Assembly (NCBI GenBank): GCA_023387775.1
Contig: JAEWHN010000250.1
Coordinates: 1-7,402 of the forward strand
DNA length: 7,402 nucleotides
Direction: 5' to 3'
DNA from: Pseudomonadota bacterium
GTDB lineage: Bacteria; Pseudomonadota; Alphaproteobacteria; Rhizobiales; Rhizobiaceae
Part shown: one piece after another, positions 1 to 5,158 of the stretch
Position numbering within the stretch: position 1 is the first letter of the stretch
Layout: each line of letters begins with the position of its first letter
Made by a program: the position numbers and the translations under genes
Notes under the pieces: generated by a model
Told to the model about the DNA's origin: nothing
Databases searched by the model: none
Seen by the model: the letters and a program-made list of their open reading frames with translations, nothing else

Positions 1-258
1 CGGGTTATGCTCCTCGATCAGATTGATCTTCCACTGGCGCGGCCACTTCTTCAGTATTTTCTCCCGCGCGATGGCGTCGGTGACGAGATCATACTCGTCG
101 AACCAGACAAGCCGCATGACGCCGTAGCGGGCGGCAAATTTCGAGCCCGTGCCGGTTCGATGCTGCTGGAGGCGGCCGGCGAGATCGGATGTCACGCCGA
201 TGTAAAGCGTGCCGTTCTTCTGCGACGCAAGAATGTAGACATATCCCCGCCGGCTCAT
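1..258 (-). CDS. GIY-YIG domain nuclease, C-terminus off the window
   Basis: The 86 codons read cleanly from an ATG at 258 to the window edge and begin MSRRGYVYILASQKNGTLYI. The GIY part is seen as VYIL (residues 7-10) and the YIG part as LYIG (18-21). The conserved arginine follows in GRLQQH (R29), and the metal-binding glutamate in IAREKILKKW (E68). This matches the small stand-alone GIY-YIG proteins (YhbQ/UPF0213-like, about 90-100 residues), so only a few residues are missing. The family has the GIY-YIG nuclease fold, but cellular roles of the small members are poorly defined. The start is fixed by an in-frame stop (271-273) 12 bases upstream. No Shine-Dalgarno lies at normal distance: a run of seven C (minus strand) sits just before the ATG. 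A possible minus-strand promoter, TTGCCA then TAAACT with 16-base spacing, would place transcription nearly at the start codon. Confidence 0.9.
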   Translation of the reverse strand, partial: MSRRGYVYILASQKNGTLYIGVTSDLAGRLQQHRTGTGSKFAARYGVMRLVWFDEYDLVTDAIAREKILKKWPRQWKINLIEEHNP

Positions 259-350
259 TTGGGGGGGAGTTTAGCTAGCTCCTTGACTGTGGCAAGGGTA
301 GGCGCGCTTCCGCTTGCGCGGGGCCGGTCGCATTTCTGGCCCGGCTTTGG

Positions 351-390
351 CCTCGCCAGCGCCATCAACATCACGGTCCAGAAACAGCAA
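351..390. repeat. Imperfect direct repeat, copy 1
   Basis: The copy starts CCTCGCCAGC, continues CCATCAACATCACGGTC and ends CAGAAACAGCAA. The second copy at 604-653 shares all three blocks in the same order and orientation. The first copy lacks about ten bases that are present between the second and third blocks of copy 2. Confidence 0.6.
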
Positions 391-603
391 TTCCCCCGCA
401 GGACGACGGAGGTATTGTCGGTTCCGGCCAATCTGCAGCGGTGCGGCTATTGAGCTGTCACCGCGACATTCAAGGCGAGATCACGAAGCCCCGGCCAAGG
501 CCCGATTCTCAGCTCGGGCGTCAAAGATTTGCGCGGGTGCTTATTCTCTCCGTCGTCCTAGGGCCCGAAGCCCCGCAGGGGCGTAGGGTTCCGGGGACCC
601 ATG

Positions 604-653
604 CCTCGACATCACCATCAACACCACGGTCCCGGAAAGTCCAGAAACAGCAA
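604..653. repeat. Imperfect direct repeat, copy 2
   Basis: This is the longer relative of 351-390. It shares CCATCAACAnCACGGTC and CAGAAACAGCAA, with an extra segment of about ten bases (CCCGGAAAGT, 631-640) between them. It sits between the GC hairpin at 570-582 and the rpoH terminator. Confidence 0.6.
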
Positions 654-698
654 CTCGTACGGTGATGCAGATATCAAGGTCACATGCAGAGACACGCT

Positions 699-732
699 AA
701 AAAGAATCGCGCCGACCGAGGCCGACGCGATT
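699..732 (-). terminator. Rho-independent terminator of rpoH
   Basis: On the minus strand the arms AATCGCGTCGGC and GTCGGCGCGATT (the outer seven pairs perfect, two G-T wobbles further in) form a stem of about 12 pairs around a CTCG loop. It is followed by TTCTTTTT. It lies 75 bases beyond the rpoH stop codon in the correct orientation. Confidence 0.85.
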
Positions 733-806
733 TGGCTCATGTGGATTTTGCTGCAGGGTGCAAGCTCAAGCCGGCGCCGTCGGACACAAGCCCGCGCCGC
801 CAAAAA

Positions 807-1718
807 TCACGCGGCGGGCTGCGCCTCTATGGTGCGCAGGGCCTGGGCCTGGCGCTTGGCGGCCGCCTTGACGGCGTCCTGCACCTTCTCGAAGGCGCGG
901 ACCTCGATCTGGCGAACCCGCTCGCGGCTGATGTCGAACTCGGTCGACAGCTCTTCCAGCGTCATCGGATCCTCGGATAGCCGACGTGCCTCGAAGATGC
1001 GCCGCTCGCGCTCGTTCAGCACCGACATGGCGCCGGCAAGCATGCGGCGACGGTTTTCCAGCTCGTCCTGCTCGACCAGCATCTCCTCCTGGCTCTCGCG
1101 GTCGTCGACCAGCCAGTCCTGCCACTCGCCGGATTCTCCTTCGGTGGCGCGGATGGGCGCATTGAGCGAGGCGTCGCCGGACAGGCGGCGGTTCATCGAG
1201 ACCACCTCTTCCTCGCTGACGTTCAGACGCGTAGCGATCTCGGCGATCTGGTCCGGCCTCAAGTCGCCGTCGTCGAGCGCCTGGATCTTGCCCTTCACCT
1301 TGCGCAGGTTGAAGAACAGGCGCTTCTGGTTGGCGGTGGTGCCCATCTTGACCAGGCTCCACGAGCGCAGGATGTATTCCTGGATCGACGCCTTGATCCA
1401 CCACATCGCGTAGGTGGCAAGGCGGAAGCCGCGCTCCGGCTCGAATTTCTTCACGGCCTGCATCAGGCCGACATTGCCCTCGGAGATGACTTCGCCGATC
1501 GGCAGGCCGTAGCCGCGATAGCCCATGGCGATCTTGGCCACGAGCCGCAAATGGCTGGTCACCAGCTTGTGGGCAGCGTTGGTGTCGTCGTGCTCCTGAT
1601 ACCGCTTGGCGAGCATGTACTCTTCCTGCGGCTGAAGCATCGGAAAACGGCGTATTTCTTCAAGGTAGCGGCTGAGGCCGCCTTCCCCGGAAACAATGCT
1701 AGGTAGTGTCTGGGCCAT
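807..1718 (-). CDS. rpoH: RNA polymerase heat-shock sigma factor RpoH (sigma-32)
   Basis: This 303-residue sigma-70 family protein directs RNA polymerase to heat-shock and stress promoters. Region 1.2/2.1 starts at about residue 14 (GLSRYLEEIRRFPML). Region 2 runs to about 117 and includes the promoter-melting segment ATYAMWWIKASIQEYIL (101-117). NQKRLFFNLRK (130-140) is the RpoH box, which separates RpoH from housekeeping sigma factors. Region 4.2 with its helix-turn-helix, TLEELSTEFDISRERVRQIE, lies at 253-272. Length is normal. The frame is open 13 codons further upstream, but the ATG at 1718 is preferred because GGAGGG lies eight bases before it and the family N-terminus normally begins here. 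The gene lies 176 bases downstream of the rluD-type gene on the same strand, has its own likely promoter region and ends at a strong terminator. Many rhizobia have several rpoH copies, and which one this is cannot be told here. Confidence 0.97.
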   Translation of the reverse strand: MAQTLPSIVSGEGGLSRYLEEIRRFPMLQPQEEYMLAKRYQEHDDTNAAHKLVTSHLRLVAKIAMGYRGYGLPIGEVISEGNVGLMQAVKKFEPERGFRLATYAMWWIKASIQEYILRSWSLVKMGTTANQKRLFFNLRKVKGKIQALDDGDLRPDQIAEIATRLNVSEEEVVSMNRRLSGDASLNAPIRATEGESGEWQDWLVDDRESQEEMLVEQDELENRRRMLAGAMSVLNERERRIFEARRLSEDPMTLEELSTEFDISRERVRQIEVRAFEKVQDAVKAAAKRQAQALRTIEAQPAA

Positions 1719-1808
1719 GAACTGCGCCCTCCCTCTTCTCAGGATTTGCCCCCTCAATCAGGCAGGCATGCGGCGCCGGCGCCTCATGCTCTCCGGCGTC
1801 AAACACCG

Positions 1809-1815
1809 TTATATA
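1809..1815 (-). promoter_or_regulatory. Possible -10 element of rpoH promoter
   Basis: The minus strand reads TATATAA here, 91 bases upstream of the rpoH ATG, in an AT-rich stretch of an otherwise GC-rich gap. No good -35 match occurs 16-18 bases upstream, so this may be an activator-dependent or alternative-sigma promoter, or not a promoter at all. A CTTGAC (minus strand, 1886-1891) further upstream has no good -10 partner. Confidence 0.35.
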
Positions 1816-1839
1816 GGAACAAATCGGGAAAAGCACCCA

Positions 1840-1881
1840 TTTGTTCAACGTGAAACAGAGTGTCACGCTAAAGTGAACAAA
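1840..1881. promoter_or_regulatory. Nested inverted repeat upstream of rpoH
   Basis: TTTGTTCA (1840-1847) and TGAACAAA (1874-1881) are perfect inverted arms. Inside them lie a second perfect pair, CGTGA (1849-1853) and TCACG (1863-1867). The GAACAAA half is repeated in direct orientation at 1817-1828 (GAACAAATCGGG) and 1875-1886 (GAACAAACGGGG). There is no T-tract after the dyad on the minus strand, so it is not a typical rluD terminator. An operator or a 5'-leader RNA hairpin of rpoH is more likely. Confidence 0.5.
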
Positions 1882-1894
1882 CGGGGTCAAGTTT

Positions 1895-2923
1895 TCAGAG
1901 CCTGCGGAAATCCTCGACAATCTCCGCCATGTCGGCGGGCAACGGTGCCTCGAACCGCATTGTCATGTGGGTATCGGGATGACGGAATGCCAGCAGGCGC
2001 GCGTGCAGCGCCTGGCGGGGCAGGGCCTGCACCTTTGCCCTGAGCGGCTCGGGCAGGCGGTTGGACTTGGTACGGAAAGCCGTGCCGTAGTCCGGATCGC
2101 CGATCACGGGGTGGCCGATATGGGCGAGATGAACGCGGATCTGGTGGGTGCGGCCGGTTTCCAGCCGGCACTCCATCAGCGCCGCTTCGGCGGCTTGCCT
2201 CTGCCCCTGGCCGTAGCGCTCGAGCACCGTGTAGTGCGTTATCGCATGGCGAGCGTCGTCGCGGGTTTCGGGCACCACCGCACGTCGAACGCGGTCGGCG
2301 GCGCGGCCGAGAGGCGCGTCGATCGTCCCCGCCATGCGGGGCGGGATGTTCCACACCAGCGCGACATAGGCGCGTTCGAGATCGCCTTCGCGGCCGTGAT
2401 CGGCGAAGGCCTCCGAAAGCGCCTTGTGGGCGCGGTCGGTCTTGGCCACCACCATGACGCCGGACGTATCCTTGTCGAGCCGGTGGACGATGCCCGGCCG
2501 CTTCACGCCGCCGATACCCGAGAGGCTGTCGCCGCAATGATGGATCAGCGCATTGACCAGCGTGCCGGTCCAGTTGCCAGCGCCGGGATGCACGACGAGG
2601 CCAGCGGGCTTGTTGATGACGATGAGATGGTCGTCTTCATATAGTATGTCGAGCGGGATGTTTTCTCCCAGCGGCTCGGCGGCCTGCGGCTCGGGCATCT
2701 CCACGGTGACGAGATCGCCTTCGGCCAGCTTGCGCTTGGTCTCGGTTACGGCGGCGCCGTTGACGGCCACCGCGCCCTGCCGGATCAGCGCCTGGGCGCG
2801 GTTGCGCGAGAAATCCGGCCCCAATTCAGCCGCCAGCCACTGGTCGAGCCGCACGCCCGCGGCATCGGCGCCGGCGCGAAACTCTTTCATTAGGCCGTCG
2901 GCTTCGCTATCAGGGTCGTTCAT
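1895..2923 (-). CDS. rluD: Ribosomal large-subunit pseudouridine synthase, RluD family
   Basis: This 342-residue protein isomerises uridine to pseudouridine in 23S rRNA; in E. coli, RluD acts on helix 69. An S4 RNA-binding domain occupies about residues 22-80 (VRLDQWLAAE, then AQALIRQGAVAVNG). The catalytic domain starts near 93 (LYEDDHLIVINKPAG) and carries the family motif HRLDKDTSG, with catalytic aspartate D150. The C-terminal motif LETGRTHQIRVHLAHIGHPV (254-273) is also intact. Length is typical. The ATG at 2923 has only a weak GAAG ribosome site. An internal ATG at residue 12 (2890) is possible and would leave both domains whole. The next gene downstream on the same strand is rpoH, an order I recall from other Rhizobiales. 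RluD versus RluC or RluA specificity is inferred from overall similarity, not proven. Confidence 0.92.
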   Translation of the reverse strand: MNDPDSEADGLMKEFRAGADAAGVRLDQWLAAELGPDFSRNRAQALIRQGAVAVNGAAVTETKRKLAEGDLVTVEMPEPQAAEPLGENIPLDILYEDDHLIVINKPAGLVVHPGAGNWTGTLVNALIHHCGDSLSGIGGVKRPGIVHRLDKDTSGVMVVAKTDRAHKALSEAFADHGREGDLERAYVALVWNIPPRMAGTIDAPLGRAADRVRRAVVPETRDDARHAITHYTVLERYGQGQRQAAEAALMECRLETGRTHQIRVHLAHIGHPVIGDPDYGTAFRTKSNRLPEPLRAKVQALPRQALHARLLAFRHPDTHMTMRFEAPLPADMAEIVEDFRRL

Positions 2924-2947
2924 TGCGCTTCAACAATCCGGAACTGT

Positions 2948-3343
2948 ATGGAAATGGCATCGCCGCACCTGAATGATGACGACGACGAAAAGCCGCTCGA
3001 CCCCGCGGTCGAAAGCGTCCGCCGTAAGCTCATACGCTTCATGGCCATCAATCTCGGGGTGCTGCTGATCGCCCTTATGGCGGTAGTGGCCGCGATTGTC
3101 TACAAACGCAGCCACAAGCCGGCAGTGCCGGTCCCGACCGGCATGACCGTGCCGTCGCCGGCCGAAGGAGCGTTCCTTTCGGGCGACATCGCGCTGCCGG
3201 CGGGTGCGAAAATCGTCTCGCAGTCGCTGTCGGGCAATCGCATTTCCATCGATGTCGAGCTTGCCGACGGCAGCCGCGAGATTCTCCTCTTCGACATCGG
3301 CGAGCGCAGGATCATCGGCCGCTTTGCGGTGAAGCCGCAGTGA
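2948..3343 (+). CDS. Small single-pass membrane protein, DUF6476-like
   Basis: This 131-residue protein of unknown function has a very acidic N-terminus (DDDDEK at 10-15), a basic patch (RRKLIR, 25-30) and one hydrophobic helix at about 31-52 (FMAINLGVLLIALMAVVAAI). It ends in a C-terminal part rich in beta-type sequence (about 78-131, ending GRFAVKPQ). The basic patch before the helix suggests the N-terminus is cytoplasmic and the C-terminal domain periplasmic. I assign it to DUF6476 from recall of this family next to rluD in Rhizobiales; no function is known to me. A second ATG two codons on (2954) is an alternative start. The gene starts 24 bases from the divergent rluD-type gene, and its stop overlaps the start of the next gene, so the two are probably co-translated. 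Confidence 0.85.
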   Translation: MEMASPHLNDDDDEKPLDPAVESVRRKLIRFMAINLGVLLIALMAVVAAIVYKRSHKPAVPVPTGMTVPSPAEGAFLSGDIALPAGAKIVSQSLSGNRISIDVELADGSREILLFDIGERRIIGRFAVKPQ

Positions 3344-3741
3344 GCTCGACCGCTCGCAAGGTGGCAACGGTTGCGCTGGTGGTGCGCGACTACGACGAGG
3401 CGGTCGCCTGGTATGTCGAAAGGCTCGGTTTCGAGCTCTTGGGGAATGTCGACCTGGGCGCCGGCAAGCGCTGGGTGACGGTAGGGCCTGCCAACGGCAA
3501 CGGCGCGCGCCTGCTGCTCGCCCAGGCCAAGGACGAGGCCGAGCTTGCGCGAATCGGCGACCAGACCGGCGGCCGCGTGTTCCTGTTCCTGGAAACCGAC
3601 GATTTCGCGCGCGACCACGCGGCGATGCAGGCCGCCGGCGTGGAGTTCCGCGAGGCCCCGCGCCACGAGGCCTATGGTTCGGTTGCCGTATTCGCCGATC
3701 TTTACGGCAACCTGTGGGATTTGATCGAGCCGCGGCGCTGA
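3340..3741 (+). CDS. VOC family protein (glyoxalase/dioxygenase fold)
   Basis: This 133-residue protein has the paired beta-alpha-beta-beta-beta architecture of the vicinal oxygen chelate superfamily. The first module is residues 7-65 (VATVALVVRDYDEAVAWYVE, then LGFELL) and the second about 78-131 (RVFLFLETDD, then VAVFADLYGNLWDLIEP). The C-terminal glutamate of the second module (E130) is a usual metal ligand. The first strand, ATVALVV, lacks the histidine often found there, so metal binding and catalysis are uncertain. The substrate cannot be told. The start is GTG, sharing GTGA with the stop of the upstream gene. This is the only reasonable start, because the next Met is at residue 96, and it implies translational coupling. 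Such small VOC proteins are commonly annotated as glyoxalase or bleomycin-resistance-like without proof. Confidence 0.9.
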   Translation: MSSTARKVATVALVVRDYDEAVAWYVERLGFELLGNVDLGAGKRWVTVGPANGNGARLLLAQAKDEAELARIGDQTGGRVFLFLETDDFARDHAAMQAAGVEFREAPRHEAYGSVAVFADLYGNLWDLIEPRR

Positions 3742-3797
3742 TATCGAGGCTTTTCGGCCACAGCGAAAAACATCGTCGCGGGAAACAATAATCCCGG

Positions 3798-3826
3798 TTG
3801 CGTTTTCCGGAAGGCTCGCCTATATG
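3798..3826 (+). promoter_or_regulatory. Promoter of tRNA-Glu
   Basis: TTGCGT (3798-3803) and TATATG (3821-3826) are separated by exactly 17 bases, a good sigma-70-type arrangement. The predicted start point, near 3833, is a few bases before the mature tRNA 5' end. Confidence 0.65.
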
Positions 3827-3839
3827 GCGCAAGTCTCAC

Positions 3840-3914
3840 GCGCCCATCGTCTAGCGGTCAGGACGGCGCCCTCTCACGGCGCAAACAGGGGTTCGATTCC
3901 CCTTGGGCGTGCCA
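3840..3914 (+). tRNA. tRNA-Glu (anticodon CTC)
   Basis: The cloverleaf folds completely. The acceptor stem is GCGCCCA (3840-3846) with TGGGCGT (3904-3910), having one G-T at the end. The D stem is GTC/GAC, and the anticodon stem is GCGCC/GGCGC around loop CTCTCAC, giving anticodon CTC at 3873-3875. The T stem is AGGGG/CCCCT with loop TTCGATT. The discriminator is G (3911) and CCA is encoded (3912-3914). The CTC anticodon reads the GAG codon. No clear terminator follows. Base composition falls just beyond its 3' end, which makes this tRNA a candidate integration site. Confidence 0.96.
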
Positions 3915-4212
3915 AGACTTTCCAGACACATGGCTGACTTTCGCCGAAGCCCATAGAATATCGGCCAAACTACATGTTTGCACGATAGCAGACGGGAATA
4001 TACCGAATCATCCAATTCGCCGAAGCTCGGAAGGATAGCCCTTCTGAAGCCCAGAAACGGGGGTGTCGGTCCTTTTGGCATCGCTCTCTACCCAAATCGT
4101 GGGTCGCTCCAGTTTCGTGCATCGGATCCGAGTTTGCGCTTTCCGCTTACCGACCTTCTGGCTTTCGTGGCGGCAATCGTTGCGATAAAAGTCTCTTGCG
4201 CTGGAGATTCAA
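3915..4212. other. Gene-poor stretch 3' of tRNA-Glu
   Basis: I see no convincing gene, RNA or repeat here. A plus-strand frame with a TTG start (3978-4250) encodes 90 residues but has no Shine-Dalgarno or recognisable motif, and it runs into the terminator at 4215-4239. The stretch may be the edge of inserted DNA joined to the tRNA gene. Confidence 0.4.
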
Positions 4213-4214
4213 TG

Positions 4215-4239
4215 AAAAAGGCGGCTCCAAAGAACCGCC
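4215..4239 (-). terminator. Rho-independent terminator of the methyltransferase-like gene
   Basis: On the minus strand an eight-pair stem, GGCGGTTC with GAGCCGCC (one G-T pair), encloses a TTTG loop and is followed directly by TTTTT. It lies 33 bases beyond the stop codon at 4273 and supports that gene being transcribed as its own unit. Confidence 0.85.
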
Positions 4240-4272
4240 CAGGCATTTGAAACTTCAGAGGATTCAGCCAGA

Positions 4273-4824
4273 TCAGTATGTCGAAAAATCCCTCTGCTTC
4301 CGGAATAAAATGACGCTCCAGGGCGTATCCTCGATCGCAGAGATGATCACATCATAAAATCCAGCGGCATTGCCCACCTGCTGTAGAGTGCACAAGGATG
4401 ACGAGTGATCGACTTTCTCGGTCATTTCAAGTGCCACAACTCTACCGTCATTTTTGAGACATTGCTTTGAGCGCGAAAGAAAGGAAAGCTGACTATCGGG
4501 AGATAAGGAGCGAAGCTGCTCCGTTGCCAGAACAATCGAATAATTTGATCCCCAGTCGACTTGCCCCCAGTCTTCAGAGATAATTGATATTCTCTTCGAA
4601 GACTGATTGGAATCTAGGCTTTTGGAGCCAAGAAATTTCACATGGCACGAAGAAATTTCTTCTGCGGCGCAGAGTCCAAGACATGCGGTTTCCTGTCCTA
4701 CAGCTAAGATATTGTCTGGGGGGAAAGGCCAGAATGACAACGAGATATCCTTGGCGATCTCCCTTTCAACCTGCCTCCGACTGCTTTGCATGTTTGCGCT
4801 CACATTATTGCAATGATCCGTCAC
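4273..4824 (-). CDS. Divergent methyltransferase-like protein (class I SAM fold, tentative)
   Basis: This 183-residue protein has the outline of a class I SAM-dependent methyltransferase. NILAVGQETACLGLCAAEE (38-56) sits where motif I is expected, followed by a strand and acidic turn (ISIISEDWGQVDW, 79-91). NYSIVLATEQLRSL (94-107) sits where the strand-4 region is. KNDGRVVALEM (124-134) matches the common post-motif 'LkpgGrlvvle', and NAAGFYDVIIS (152-162) the 'aGF..v' strand. Motif I is poor: AVGQETA replaces the usual D-x-G-x-G-x-G, so SAM binding is doubtful. The start taken is GTG at 4824, with GTGGAA upstream. An ATG at residue 12 (4791) is an alternative, and the frame is open 18 codons further up. 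Cysteine and serine content is high and GC is low (42-45% in sampled lines), unlike its neighbours. Its own terminator supports expression. It could also be a decaying or truncated gene. Confidence 0.6.
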   Translation of the reverse strand: MTDHCNNVSANMQSSRRQVEREIAKDISLSFWPFPPDNILAVGQETACLGLCAAEEISSCHVKFLGSKSLDSNQSSKRISIISEDWGQVDWGSNYSIVLATEQLRSLSPDSQLSFLSRSKQCLKNDGRVVALEMTEKVDHSSSLCTLQQVGNAAGFYDVIISAIEDTPWSVILFRKQRDFSTY

Positions 4825-5020
4825 AGTATTCCACTTTTGTTGCGATCTGGACGGAATATGCAGAAGTGTTGCGCAGGATCACATTGGCCTGCCATACCGC
4901 ATGGTTCTCCCATTCTAGGCCCTTCCAACTCCCCCGGCCGATCTGTAGAGGCGCCAACATGCTTGCCGCTGCCCACCTCAATCTTCCCCTCGCCCCCTCA
5001 TTGAGCATGCGTGCTGCCGT
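4825..5020. other. Intergenic stretch, nothing recognised
   Basis: Short frames occur on both strands, for example minus 4805-5008 (67 residues), but none has a family motif or a good ribosome site. The upstream control of the methyltransferase-like gene should lie here. I could not find a promoter with acceptable -35/-10 spacing. Confidence 0.35.
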
Positions 5021-5158
5021 CTAGGCGTCACGCTCGCGATAATGGCACTGTGGCGCGACGCGCCTATGATAGTCAATCAGTTCATCCACACCGGCGATTT
5101 TCAAACGACAAATGCTGGCGAGTGCAGATTGCCCAGCAGGGCGTGCGCCAACATTCAT
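5021..5158 (-). CDS. Small downstream ORF with ATGA overlap (unknown)
   Basis: An ATG at 5158 overlaps the stop of the flavin reductase-TetR gene as ATGA and opens a 45-codon frame. It begins MNVGARPAGQSALAS and ends IDYHRRVAPQCHYRERDA. Such an overlap is typical of coupled operon genes. The ribosome site is weak and no family is recognised. It may be a genuine small protein, the 5' remnant of a longer operon gene cut off by rearrangement, or chance. The frame also continues upstream inside the fusion gene, which weakens the case. Confidence 0.25.
   Translation of the reverse strand: MNVGARPAGQSALASICRLKIAGVDELIDYHRRVAPQCHYRERDA

Larger units (their letters stand above)
259..698. other. Intergenic region with repeats, no convincing gene
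   Basis: This gap of about 440 bases between the GIY-YIG gene and the rpoH terminator has only short, low-quality reading frames on both strands. It contains two related copies of a 40-50 base repeat (351-390 and 604-653). It also has a perfect 12-base inverted pair, AGGACGACGGAG at 400-411 and its complement at 548-559. A small GC hairpin, GCCCC-GCA-GGGGC, lies at 570-582. The arrangement looks like a non-coding repeat or a decayed mobile remnant rather than genes. Confidence 0.5.

Noticed and set aside
618..803. 61-codon minus-strand frame after rpoH
   Set aside because: It runs through the rpoH terminator and has no ribosome site or motif.
601..1413. 270-codon plus-strand frame opposite rpoH
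   Set aside because: Serine/arginine-rich shadow of the rpoH coding strand with no family motif; rpoH explains the sequence.
1967..2644. 225-codon plus-strand frame opposite the rluD-type gene
   Set aside because: High-GC shadow of a clearly recognised gene on the other strand.
2930..3832. 300-codon minus-strand frame opposite the DUF6476-like and VOC genes
   Set aside because: Arg/Pro-rich antisense shadow; it covers two well-supported genes.
3851..4081. Minus-strand frame ending GNRTPVCAVRGRRPDR
   Set aside because: Its end is the complement of tRNA-Glu. Translations of tRNA genes give this well-known false protein.
3978..4250. 90-codon plus-strand frame after tRNA-Glu
   Set aside because: TTG start without a Shine-Dalgarno, no recognisable motif, and it overlaps the minus-strand terminator.
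4805..5008. 67-codon minus-strand frame upstream of the methyltransferase-like gene
   Set aside because: Considered as an N-terminal part separated by a frameshift, but it shows no methyltransferase-like sequence, and the downstream gene has its own plausible start.
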